NCBI GenBank assembly: GCA_910589415.1
Contig: OU342637.1
Coordinates: forward strand, 43,244,162 to 43,308,161
Direction of reading: 5' to 3'
From: Malachius bipustulatus
Taxonomy: Eukaryota > Arthropoda > Insecta > Coleoptera > Melyridae
DNA: 64,000 nucleotides
The stretch's first letter is position 1, and every line of letters begins with the position of its first letter. Position numbers and translations under genes: made by a program. Below, one piece after another: positions 44,903-55,064 of this stretch. A model generated the notes under the pieces. It was not told the origin of the DNA. It searched no databases and worked only from the letters and a program-made list of their open reading frames with translations.

Positions 44903-45531
44903 TATTGTAACGTCCGCATAATATTAGCACCACGCGATTCTACATCAAAAACAGAACAAAAAAGCCCTCAACAGTTTTTTCTTGATGTACACAGATTTTA
45001 AGATATGGACAATTTAACGTTCTTAAATTTTGCAACACTGGCGCTGGTATAAAAATTAAGATAACTTATTAGACGTGAAGTCACCTCACTGGTATCGTGT
45101 GCCGTTGCTATGTAATCTAAAAAAGGTGCAACAAGACAAATGTCATGCTGCGACGTGTCAATGTTGCAATTTTTTTTAAGATTTTTTATTTTTTCAATTT
45201 TTTATTCAACAATTAAAACGCGCAGTTGCAATATTGATTGGAAGTATTGGAACTCAGGAAATCAAATAATTCCTAGTTTTGAAATGTTAATTAAAACCAT
45301 TTTTACCAAAAAAAAATCTAAAATTTTGGATAATTTGGCTATTTTACTTCTTACTTAAGAATTTTTTAATAATATTAGGCAATATTTTTGAGTATTAAAA
45401 AACTGCAAATTTAAACTGCAATGGTCGATAACTTCGTTATTTGAGGTCTAAGAGCTAAACGGTATTAAAACTTTATGTTCTGTTTTTGATGTAGAATCAC
45501 GTGGTGCTAATATTATGCGGACGTTACAATA
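44903..45531. mobile_element. Foldback MITE H (629 bp) in LINE E 3' UTR
   Basis: TATTGTAACGTCCGCATAAT at 44903 and the complement ending at 45531 lie in TA context. Arms of about 55 bp (TTAGCACCACGCGATTCTAC and complement) flank AT-rich DNA. It does not belong to the TACAGGGTG group. Confidence 0.8.
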
Positions 45532-45585
45532 CACCCTGTATTGAGCGGGTTAATAAAGATAGGTATTAAAAAAAAAGGGAATTGG

Positions 45586-46084
45586 CATATTTCAGAAAAC
45601 GAAGTATTTATAGGCTTTCCATCCTTTTGACAAGAATAGATATTAGTTTGGTCGACTATCAGATTAATTATATCGTCATCCAAAAATTGTTTGAAATAGT
45701 CAAGTGGTGTTAAGTTTTCTTCTACGGAGCGATAACTTACTTGACACTCTTTGTCTACTGGGTCTATATCTTTTTTCTTCCATATGAGTTGACGTTTTTT
45801 GAGAACTTGTGTTTTTGATTTTATTTTCAAGAGTGTAGCTAATGGAATATCATCGTCAGAGCTATCATCTTCCCTTCTTTCTATCATCTCTTCTACTTGA
45901 ATATTTGAAAAATGATTTTCGATTCGTTCATCCAGTTCAGGATCAAGTATCTTTTGAAGCCGAATCGACTCTGCTTGATTCTCCTCTTCATCGCTTTGCT
46001 CTCCTATCTCTATATCGTATACACCTCCTTCTAGTAAGAATAAAAAAGTATTTCTTCCTCTTCTGTTAAGCCAGTTCTCGTCAT
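45586..46084 (-). pseudogene. piggyBac transposase, N-terminal part
   Basis: Starts with an acidic region from an ATG at 46084 (MTRTGLTEEEE, then DEEENQAESIRLQK after a frameshift/stop near 46030), as usual for piggyBac N-termini. It continues DSSDDDIPLATL, WKKKDI and LTPLDYFKQFLDDDIINLIV, and ends at FSEICQF where LINE E entered. Confidence 0.85.
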
Positions 46085-46879
46085 CTCTAAACTTCCAGAC
46101 GTAAGAAACAGAAAAAAATAGTTTTACATCAACTCACTTTTCAGTGATAGGTAATTTTCAATGCTTGACAGTGACACCCACTGATGCCAAATGGAATCCT
46201 CGGATTTGGAACCGAATCTGAAGTAAACAAATCAGTCAAACTTGGAACATGATATAGAATACCAATTTATAAGAGCTATGAAACACCTACATATTTTTTA
46301 AATTAAAAGAATCCATACTTACTTTGTGTAAAAAATTTCTCAAAAACCAACAATTACACTCCGAAAGACAGTAACCATAACCTTTAGGCGGATTTGGCGC
46401 TAAATGACAAAATTTCAATTTTATCAACACTTCCTTGCTACTAGCGTCCTCTATGAACATGAAACAATAACAAAACTCTGACTAACCTGGTCTGAATACA
46501 GAAAACTGAAATAAAATAGACCCTTGAAATCAAATATTCCATATGGCATCATTGAGTTGGAAAGGGTTAGATTGACCGGAGTCATATGTCAACGAGTCAT
46601 ATGTGTCTCGTGGCTCACCTCCCTATCAGATGATCCGAGTGATATATGACTCGGATAACCATGACTTGTTGTCATGGTTATAATTTATGACGTCCTGTGA
46701 CGTCAGCAACTTTATACTGACAGTAATGTTGATGTGTACTCTTTCTCCAGAGGTCATTGAGTATTGGTCTTTGACAGTTGGCCGATCCTGTATATTAAAA
46801 AAATATAAAAAAAAAAAAATTGACCTCAAAAATATTTATATTATTTTTTATATTATAAACATAAACTGCGATTCTTTTT
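46085..46879. other. piggyBac 5' region and flanking intron
   Basis: Up to about 46566 this is the untranslated end of piggyBac. Beyond it are short palindromic motifs (TAACCATGACTTGTTGTCATGGTTA at 46660-46684) and A-rich DNA. No gene seen. Confidence 0.5.
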
Positions 46880-47568
46880 TTTCAAAAAAGAGGGTAAATC
46901 CATTATGGATACCTATGCGTTGGGTTATGTGGGAGTCCCACCCACTAAAACCCCCTCCTTTCGAGGGCCGTCTGATTCTTAGTCACCGGAAGCACCTCAG
47001 CCTCACATGGGCTTATTGTGCACCCCCTTTTACTTCATGACACCCATTCCATCAGTCTGGTTCCCTGAACTAACTTGTACAGCCCCATTACTGAATTAGT
47101 GTCATATTCTTCCGGACGCATTTTTGGTTGTCCGTATATTTCCTGTCTTCTGCGGTCCAGAGCCTCGCATTCACACAGTACATGTTTGGCTTTCTCCTGG
47201 ACCCTATTGCATTCTCGGCAACTTAGAACTCCATTGAACAGTCCTATTTTATTTAAGTGTTCTTTTAGGGCAATATGTCCCGTCAGTAATCCCACTGTAA
47301 TGCGTAACTGATTCCTGCTAAGTGATAGTAGTTCTTCAGTTGTCTTTTTTATGGGTCCCTTGATAAAGGCTTTTCCATGTTGGTGTTTGGTCTTTTTATC
47401 CCAATATTTTTTGTGTTTTTCTTTGACCCATATATTAACTACTTTTTGGTACTCCCAGGCCAGGTTCTGGGTCAATGTATTTAGCCGAGGATCGTCTTCT
47501 TGCTAGCTCGTCGGCTTTTTCATTGCCTGTGATTCCTCTATGTCCTGGCACCCACATCAAAGTTACCT
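46880..47568 (-). pseudogene. LINE 3' fragment: RNase H end, CCHC motif and 3' UTR
   Basis: Minus strand. VPGHRGITGNEKADELAR (about 47515-47568) is a typical RNase H terminus. After a frameshift near 47460, 47035-47475 gives LLTGHIALKEHLNKIG and the zinc motif CRECNRVQEKAKHVLCEC, then a stop and a GC-rich 3' UTR (46880-47034). It is the same LINE group as G (I/R1/LOA type) but a different copy, 5' truncated. Confidence 0.8.
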
Positions 47569-48589
47569 TGTTGTTCCGAGACCGGCGTAGCCGTCCGTCT
47601 CGGAACTATGTGCGCCCCTGTTACCGGAAAATGTCTGTCGGTCTGTGTGTCTGTGACTTTTGCTAGGAAACACTCTAGAGGCGCCATTTTTCGTCGTAGA
47701 AAGTTGAAATTTGGCTCGATTGAAGAGGCGCACGGTCCCACGATGCCTATTGAAAATGAGCGGGATCCGTAACCGGGAAGTGTAATTTTTTCGGGAATTT
47801 CGTTTTTTTTCGGGAACGACCTAGAAACACTCTAAGTGTCCGAAAGTTGCACCGATCGGGATGAAACTTGGGAGGGACGAAGCTCGGGACCCCCAAATAC
47901 GACCTATTGAAAATGGTCCGGATCCGAGAATTTTAAGGCCCCCTTTCAGGGCCGTACTTCTTTTTGCAACGTCCCACATATAGGACTTTTTCTCGGTAAC
48001 GGTACATCGCGGACAGATTCTGCTACTACAGTTACTTAGGGAAAGAACGGACGTACAAACTTTGTAAAGATCGTTTTTCGAAAAATTTATTAGGTGAGCG
48101 GTAATCGGCCCTCAAAAAAAGGAAAATACTGTTTTCGCATGATTTTTCGATTTTTTCGATTTTTTTTCAAAATTTATTCCACCATTCGAAAAAAAAACAA
48201 AACATTGAGATACAGCCGTTCGTTGTCTACAAAAAAGATAATTAGGATTTTTACGTGAAAAGTCGGCAAAAGCGACTTATTAAAAAAAAACAAAAAAATC
48301 TGTAATTTCTTCTAAAAATAAAAAATAAAAATTTTCTTCGAAAACGGTGCATCCTAGAGAAAAATCAAATCAAACCTTTTTGAAATACTTTCTTAAATGC
48401 AATTTTGTTATACGATACATTTTCAAAGTTCCCGGTTTTTGAGCGGGAATCGTTTCTTTAAAACAACAATTGATCAAATGCTACTCTTTAACGCATGCTT
48501 TCGAATTTTTTTCGAAATATTGTCGACCGATCGAAAAAAATAACAAAGCTCTATGATAGAGACGTCCTTTATCTACAAAAAAGATAGAT
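47569..48589. other. Unclassified repeat-like segment, about 1 kb
   Basis: It starts with a hairpin (GTTCCGAGAC...GTCTCGGAAC, 47573-47606) and contains two diverged units of roughly 120 bp, sharing AGGAAACACTCTA/AGAAACACTCTA and CCTATTGAAAATG (about 47665-47780 and 47820-47935), followed by AT-rich DNA. No coding frame. It fills the gap between two LINE fragments. Confidence 0.5.
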
Positions 48590-50097
48590 ATAAGGAGACC
48601 TTGCCTGACTTAAAGACTGGACACACTTCGCAACCTTCCAGACAGCTGGAAACAATTCGGTTTTAAGTGACATGTTGAATATCGTGCACAGGGGAATAGC
48701 CAGCAGATGCACGCAGCCTCTGACCAGGAAAAACGGTACCTGGTCAGGTCCCGCAGTCATTCTATCCTTAAGTTTTCTGGAGGATTGTCAGAAACAGAAA
48801 TTTGAAGGGAGTTTACTAAATGAGTATACTTGTATTCAGATGATTCACGAATAGGTACTGTAGAGGTTCTTTCAGTAAAAGGGAGGTAGACGCTCTTGAA
48901 ATATTCACTGAAGCTGTTCACAATCAGTTGGGGAGTATCACAAGTCTCACCATCTGGTGTGGTCATGGAAGAAGGTATGCGACTACATCTTTTTCTATTG
49001 TTGATGAAACTCCAAAACTTTTTTGCATCGGAACCTATAGAATCCTGAATACTGTTCAGGTAGTTATCATGAGCTATGGATATCTGTCATTTTATTGTGG
49101 CACGCAGTGTTCTGAAAGAGTTTTGGTGATATTCCGAACCACTACCCCTGTACCTTGCACGATGCTTGGCTTTCTGCGTTATATTTGCAATGATATCCCC
49201 AGTAAACCACGGTGGAAAGTTACCTCCTCTGCATTTTGTTTTAAATAGCGGTACATGACAATCAAAACAATGATAAGTTTCTCATAGAATTCTGAACATG
49301 CCCCGTTAACATCAGTATGTTTCGTCAGAGATGACCAGTCCAAGCCTTGAATAGAGTTGTAAAGAGAAGGGAAGTCAGCTTTTCTGAAGTTGTATGCCAC
49401 TTGAGTCCCACTGTTAGTACGAAAAAAGTCCGACTGAGATGAATATCCGAAACTCGGGCTAATGGATAGTGCGGGATGCCCAGCATCCAGAGGGACCAAT
49501 GACCCACTATCAGCGCCCACCTCACATCTGACGTTAGAATAAACCAAATCAAGTAAGCGATCATTAACATTTACTACATAATTGAATTGTGTGAGTCCCA
49601 GAAAGTTGGAAAACTGCGTAATAAGCTGTGTCTTACTATCTGAAACATCATTGTGTACAAGCTTAGGGATGTTGAAGTCGCCAAAGATTAACAAATTATG
49701 ATTAAACGCATAATCAAGTTGCTCAAAACTGTCGAGGAACACCCTCAGCTGTTGAGGCGTAGTTTGTGGTGGAATATACACGCAAAATACATAAAAAGTA
49801 ATACAGTCCAGACAGCAACTGCATCCAACAATCTCAACAGCCGGCGAGGATACCAATACACTAGATAAGTCCAGTTTACTACACATTATATGGTTTCTGA
49901 TGGCTAGTAGGGATCCACCGCCACACTTCTTCCCCGTCAGAACCAAGTTTCTGTCGCAGCGAAAGACATTGTACATGTCAGGGAACAGCTCGGATGTGGA
50001 TATGTGTTCCTGCAAACGAGTTTCAGTGATCCCAATTATGTCGTATTCTAAGTTGCACACAGATGTATAGAACGCTTTGATTTTGGTCCTCAAGCCA
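48590..50097 (-). pseudogene. LINE F ORF2: endonuclease and beginning of RT
   Basis: IIGITETRLQEH, GGGSLLAIRNH, FVFCVYIPPQ-type sequence, LLIFGDFNIPKLV and LLDLVYSNVRCEVG identify the endonuclease. Downstream frames hold the linker and the RT start (AGPDQVPFFLVRGC, FNMSLKTELFPAVWKVAK). Frameshifts lie at about 49240, 48960 and 48760. The catalytic YADD region is missing. Confidence 0.85.
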
Positions 50098-50203
50098 TCA
50101 ACATTTTGTTAGTAGAAGAGTTTCACTGGACCGGACATCTGACCTCTTGGGCTGAATCAGTTTAAATTAACCACACGAGGCACACCATTGAAATACCTTA
50201 TCT

Positions 50204-50882
50204 TCAAATTTCTTTCGCCTGCCTCAGTACGAGTGTACGAGTATTCAGTTCTACTTTCACTTTTCGATATAGTTCAATTTGCTGAGGAGTTCTATCCAAT
50301 GAGACATAAGTGGGGTTATCTCTGAGTACTTTAGAGTTCCTAATTATCTGTTTAACGTCATGCTCACTTTTGAGGCAAACCTTAACCGGTCTGGGTCGAC
50401 TGTTAGCTGCATTATATTTCCCCAGACGAACAATCTTCAGATCAGAAGTATCCACATCTGCAGAGATCCTTCCGGTAATCCGGGCAACCATATCACCAGT
50501 GGCACCTGAGTTTATGAAGTTTGGGCCACTATGTGATGACTCGACAAGACCAAACAAGATCAAGTTGGTTTTTCTTCTATTTCGATCCGAGACCTCCTCA
50601 ATCACAAACTCGATTGATCCACCAGAAGAAACATCTTCCTGAGCCTTTTTAAGAGAGTTGAACTGACTCTGGAGGTAATCGATTTTCCTTATAAGGACTG
50701 GTAACTGTTTGAAGCCACTATCGCAGTCAGGACATAAGAATATGAGCTTGCGTTTCTTAAGGTCGAGGCAACGAACCCCCGATGCTGACAAATCTGCACA
50801 TTTCTCGCACAGGCCTACCTTGCAGCTATCACAGCTGTATGTACAACTTGCATTTCAAATCACATTTCACGCAAGTGGACAT
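50204..50882 (-). pseudogene. LINE F ORF1, PHD-like finger frameshifted
   Basis: An ATG at about 50882 opens MSTCVKCDLKC. A frameshift near 50845 is followed by CDSCKVGLCEKCADLS and LIFLCPDCDSGF. The RRM-like part follows (NLILFGLVESS, KIVRLGKYNA, VSLDRTPQQIELY). It is a parallel of LINE D ORF1. Confidence 0.82.
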
Positions 50883-50890
50883 GGTGATCA

Positions 50891-52029
50891 TCCTGTATAT
50901 TAATTATATTCACAGATCTTAATGTAGGTTTTACCAAAGTGTCGTATAAACTGATGGAAGCTGCAACGTAGCAGTCTGGCTGGTATTCGGATTCTCAATA
51001 AATATAAATTACGTTATCTTATCCTCCCTGATAACAACGGGCAATAAAAAGAGTACTTGTGTTAATTCTGGTTAGTTAAATCACTTTACATCAAAAAAAT
51101 AACCCACCAAACACACCAAAATTCAGGGAAAAAAATATGCAAATTGCAGAGAAGACTCTTACACACACAGCGGTACTAGTTCCAGCTTCATAGAACAGCA
51201 AAAAAACACCGAAATGATGCAAAAACGAGAGCAGTAAATATAATGGACTGCAATTGATTAATAATAATCTTATTATGATGATTTCTAAAGCTTATACTGA
51301 ATATTTTTATAGATTATTTTTCGCTAAATTTCTGTTTATTTACACGTAGATAAACTAACAATTTGTAGCACCTGCGGAGTTTGGAAACCTAACCCTGATT
51401 TTTTTTTTAAACTTGAGTTTTTTTCTGTTTGGTTCTATGTTGGGGCTGATTCGGACAAAGTACTTGGGGCAGGTTCGGATCAATGAATGATAATGGCATG
51501 ACACTAAAATTTTATGTATCCTAAAATAAAATGAAAAATCTCCTTTCCTTACATTCTGAACGTATTTCAGTTTTGACTGCTGATGCGCATGATTCCAAAG
51601 TGAATCTTCAAAAATTTTTAACTCCAAAATTATAAAAAAAAATCTAACAAGGTTATTTATACAATTTTTGTGAGTTTTTTTTGTTGGGTGTATCTTACTT
51701 CACGTAAACAAAACTTGCTTCAGCATAATAAAGTTATTCAGCAAAAAAAATCATGTCCGAAACTGCACCGCTGTATTCCGAACCTACATGGGGAGGTTCG
51801 GACAAAGTGCAGTGTTTTTGTAAGCACATTTTTGAAAAAACTAATAAAAACGTGTACTCTGATAAACTTAAGATAAAAATTAAAACCTTTGAATTTTCAT
51901 TGAAAGCAAAAATTAACGCTAAATTATGGAAGCCAACGATTTTCTGAAGGTTTTAATTTGAGTGTCCGAATCTGCCCCATTCTCTACTGTTGCATAACAT
52001 TTTACATCAAATAAGTATGGATTTTGTAG
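50891..52029. other. 3' part of the second large Mocs1 intron
   Basis: 50891-51350 is AT-rich with no gene. 51355-51990 contains several inverted and direct copies of a GGGGC(A/T)G(A/G)TTCGGACA-like motif (near 51440, 51465, 51790 and 51970), so part of it belongs to a dispersed repeat. The intron ends TTTTGTAG. Confidence 0.5.
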
Positions 52030-52232
52030 GATTCAATGATGATGAAATTATAGACTTTGTAAAGCTCACCGAGACCAAAAATCTTGATGTTAGATTTATA
52101 GAATACATGCCATTTAGTGGTAACAAATGGGAACTAGAAAAAATGGTATCTTATAAAGAAATGATATCAAAAATAAAAACAATCTGGCCTGATTTTCACC
52201 CCATGAAAAATGGGCCTAATGACACTTCAAAA
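52030..52232 (+). CDS. Mocs1: Mocs1 exon: barrel end and linker
   Basis: Entered in phase 1 after TTTTGTAG. Encodes GFNDDEIIDFVKLTE, VRFIEYMPFSGNKWE and the following linker to NDTSK, all typical of MoaA proteins. It ends in phase 0 at AAA|GTAAAT. The next intron is only 48 bp, in contrast with the two preceding ones. Confidence 0.95.
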
Positions 52233-52280
52233 GTAAATATTGTTCTAACGTAAAGACGATTGGTTTAGACTTTATTTCAG

Positions 52281-52512
52281 GCTTGGAAAATTCCAGATGC
52301 TCCAGGTCAAGTCGGATTTATCACTTCGATGAGTGAGCATTTCTGCGGGACTTGCAATAGATTGAGGATCACAGCTGATGGAAATTTAAAAGTCTGTCTT
52401 TTTGGTAACACTGAAGTCTCCTTATTGAAAGCTTTACGTAATAAATGTAAAGAAGATGATCTTGTGGCTATGATAAGTGCCGCCGTCAACAGAAAGAAGA
52501 AACAACATGCTG
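52281..52512 (+). CDS. Mocs1: Mocs1 exon: C-terminal iron-sulfur cluster domain
   Basis: Entered in phase 0 after [28 protein letters not shown] is followed by the three-cysteine motif for the second 4Fe-4S cluster ([20 protein letters not shown]), which binds substrate in MoaA. It then encodes VNRKKKQHA up to a GTATGT donor. The bases GGTATGTTT would also read G-M-F before a TAA, which are the residues usually found here. The exon may splice on to the C-terminal Gly-Gly tail or MOCS1B part, or be read through to a short end. No further exon was found in the window. Confidence 0.93.
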
Positions 52513-53387
52513 GTATGTTTTAATATTGCCTTTTTTATTTGTTTATTTCAACACGTAGAAGTTCATAATGATTATGTATTATCAAAATATTCAATACAAG
52601 ACTTTAGAAAGAGTTGTGTATGGAGCATTTTAATATGAAGCAAAACTACTAGAAGTTAAAAAAACAGCCAGTATTATAAAGGCCCACTAAGATAACTAAG
52701 ATAACTAAGGGCAGATTTATCTGACGGTTTTTAAAGCTAATATCGACGTCAAAGTATTTTATTAACATTTTTGGAATCCCTTTCATGTCGAGAATCACCA
52801 AAATTGCTATATTTTCCACGTAAAATCGATAACTTTTCTATAAACTGCCTAAGAAATCAGCCCGTTAAGTTAATGAGCTTTTATAATACCACTGTAACTA
52901 TTATTTTCCAGTTATTTTATCGACTTGTAGATATTTAACATTATTCAGCTAGCTACACGCTACAACATATTCTTAAAACATTTCATCTTTCGGAGCACAA
53001 ATTTCTTTGACAAGATTTAACAGCTTTTGACAATGGTTTTTCTGCCAGCAGGTCTCTGAGCTGAGTTGCCACAAGATTGCGATTCGTATGAGCGCAGGGC
53101 ACTCAAAAGAAGCTGCTTGTCTTCGTTGTAGAGATTATAATTTATAACTCATACTCGTCACACTCTTTAACTTTAAAAACATTCTTACTGAATTTTCTCA
53201 GACAATCAGAAAATGTAATAATAATATGAAAAAATAACATACACATATGGAATAAAGCATTATTCCATTATGTATGGGGCACCGTGTATATTCCATACCC
53301 TCCAAATTATTTTACTACACAACGTAAATTGTCCAAGTTCTATCAACCTTTGAAATCTTCAGCTTAAGGTTCACTACTTATGCTCGG
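52513..53387. other. Sequence downstream of the last visible Mocs1 exon
   Basis: No gene recognised. Near 53196-53290 are phrases reminiscent of foldback D (CTCAGACAATCAGAAAATG, GGGGCACCGTGTAT), without a complete element. Confidence 0.5.
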
Positions 53388-53620
53388 TTGCACGAACGTA
53401 ATTAAAAATTTGTGAGATAATCAGCGATTTTAAAAGGCTCTGTATTATCAAAATATTGGTCTGATAGTGCTGGAAACAAACTCTACTCCCTTGTAGAAGA
53501 GTTAATTACCAACAAAAATTTAAATATCCTTGATTGCTTCACCATATTCACCATATTTTCAAAATTTTAAATTTAAAATCCGTAATTATCTGAAATATTT
53601 TTAATTACTTTCGTGCAACC
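53388..53620. mobile_element. Small MITE with GGTTGCACGAA ends (233 bp)
   Basis: GGTTGCACGAACGTAATTAA at 53388 and the complement ending at 53620; the subterminal GATAATC/GATAATTA regions also pair. Superfamily not assigned. Confidence 0.75.
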
Positions 53621-53710
53621 GGCCCTTAGAGTTGGCAACCCTTAATATAGGTTTTTTTTTAAGTACTTTCAGCAAAAAGTATTTTGAGATTAAATAAATC
53701 AAACTAATAG

Positions 53711-54295
53711 TACTAAAGGGTGTTTCAATAAGAGCGCAAGATTTGAATTGCGCTCCATGGTTGACAGTCATAATGTCACATGATTATGACGTGACAGATC
53801 GAAAGTTGACAGATGGGAGCTAGTAAACATGGAGCATTACACAATAGAACAACGCGTCCTGATTGTCAAAAATTATCAAAATGGTGAATGTTTAATTGCC
53901 ACTTGAAATTTAACAAGATTAGTCTCATTAACAAAGAGTTTTCCTTCTTCTGTCGATTGCATCTTACGAATTTTTTATTTTATTACCACCGCAACCTCTA
54001 GAGGGCGTTATCTGACATGTAAGCAAATATCGCGATGATTTTTCAAAAAAAAACTTAAAAAAAACTTTGAAAGCCACTACTAACTCTTAGTGGAAATTAA
54101 ACTTTCACCATTTTGATAATAATTTTTGAGAATCAGGACGCGTTTGTCTATCCGTTGTTCTATCGTGTAATGCTCCATGTTTACTAACTCCCATCTATCA
54201 ACTTTCGATCTGTCACGTCATAATCATGTGACATTATGACTGTCAAACATGGCGCGCAATTCAAATCTTGCGCTCTTATTGAAACACGCTTTGTA
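53711..54295. mobile_element. Foldback MITE J (585 bp) with transposase start in both arms
   Basis: TACTAAAGGGTGTTTCAATA at 53711 and the complement of TACAAAGCGTGTTTCAATA ending at 54295, in TA context. Each arm contains an ATG opening MEHYTIEQR in the same position (53829 on +, about 54178 on -). The arms thus come from the 5' end of a mariner-like transposon, including its start codon. Confidence 0.85.
53829..53908 (+). pseudogene. Mariner-like transposase N-terminal remnant (left arm)
   Basis: MEHYTIEQRVLIVKNYQNGE followed by a stop after 25 codons. It has the helix-turn-helix start typical of DUF4817-type transposases. A mirror copy on the minus strand (about 54100-54178) carries an in-frame insertion of four codons. 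Confidence 0.65.
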
Positions 54296-54680
54296 ACAGA
54301 TTCTCAAAAACTTCACAAACTGACAAAGACTGATTTTCTTATTATGCATTTTTAGTTCTGTCAAGAGATCCTCAGACGATCAGTAAATATTGTCAATATG
54401 CCATTATTGACAATAATATTATATTGAAGTTGTTAGCCTGAATATTGAAAAATTGTAAACATCCAAAACATTGATGCCTGAGGCAACTTTGGTTTGTCAT
54501 ATTTATTGACTATATTGGCAATCTTTTATTGGCAATATTTTTTATTGATCATCTAAGGACTGTTTAAGAAATCTAGCATAGACAGTAGTTTGGTTCAGCC
54601 TATAAGTGGCACATTTATTTGTAGCATCTGATATTGGAGAGAATACAGATTTTGCCCTACCTTTGCAGTCTCGTGTTGGG
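54296..54680. other. AT-rich stretch and presumed 3' UTR of a mariner fragment
   Basis: No gene; contains repeats of TATTGGCAAT near 54513-54537. Confidence 0.45.
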
Positions 54681-54845
54681 TTACTTTTCGACATAATCAC
54701 CGATAAGATTGAGGCATTTGTCGTACCGGTGAACAAGCTTTTCAATACCCTCTTCATAAAACGTTACCGCCAGAGAATTTAAATGAGCCCCGAAGATATT
54801 GTTTTGTTGGAAGTGCTGCCCTCCCAACCACATTTTTAGTTCGGT
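54681..54845 (-). pseudogene. Mariner transposase C-terminal fragment
   Basis: The minus frame reads ELKMWLGGQHF, FYEEGIEKLVHRYDKCLNL and GDYVEK before a TAA. This is the standard C-terminus of mariner-family transposases. The rest of the gene is absent upstream. Confidence 0.85.
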
Positions 54846-55064
54846 TAAAAATTATGCCAAATTCCCTGCACAAAAGCAATTACATTTTTTATAAAAATTA
54901 TACACTGTGTTGCATAGGAAAGGTAACATAGGGAAAACACTAAAGGGAATATTAGTAAGGATCCGAGTGAGTCTGGTTTGAATATAAAATGTTATAGTTT
55001 ACGTGGAAAGTATTGTTGAAAAGTTTTTATTCAGAGTTGTCATTTATTCTTGTCAAAGTAATAT
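54846..55064. other. Unassigned DNA before the 7-bp-TSD MITE
   Basis: No recognised gene; ends in GTAATAT (55058-55064), the left target copy of the next element. Confidence 0.5.

Larger units (their letters stand above)
39830..45577 (+). mobile_element. LINE E (Jockey clade), nearly full length, inside piggyBac
   Basis: The 8 bp duplication GGAATTGG (39822-39829 and 45578-45585) and a poly-A end (45568-45577) define it exactly. ORF1 39934-41056, ORF2 about 41195-44669. Two foldback MITEs (41788-42545 and 44903-45531) lie inside. Without them the element is about 4.36 kb, normal for Jockey. Several stops and frameshifts make it inactive. Confidence 0.92.
37318..46566 (-). mobile_element. piggyBac-type DNA transposon, in pieces
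   Basis: Transposase parts lie in order on the minus strand at 45586-46084, 39347-39821 and 37536-38401. The proposed ends CCCTTTCCAGCCCAA (37318) and the complement of CCCTTTCCAACTCAA (ending 46566) are inverted. A further inverted pair, TCCGGTCAA at 36630 and TTGACCGGA at 46572, may be the true outer tips, with a foldback inserted between. TTAA duplications are not intact. Interrupted by a 935 bp element and by LINE E. Confidence 0.75.
48590..50890 (-). mobile_element. LINE F (CR1/Jockey type), 3' truncated
   Basis: Minus strand. ORF1 (50204-50882) and the endonuclease (49179-50093) are recognisable; the RT stops after its first blocks at about 48590. It is related to LINE D: same PHD-like ORF1, same ORF order, and the same bases (ATACAGGATG) at the ORF1 start. 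Confidence 0.85.

Noticed and set aside
46660..46684. 25 bp palindrome as an operator or terminator
   Set aside because: Eukaryotic intron DNA beside a decayed transposon; no gene it could serve.
9471..52512. MoaA-like exons as a bacterial moaA gene or horizontal transfer
   Set aside because: Phase-consistent spliceosomal introns and MOCS1-like sequence show an ordinary animal gene.
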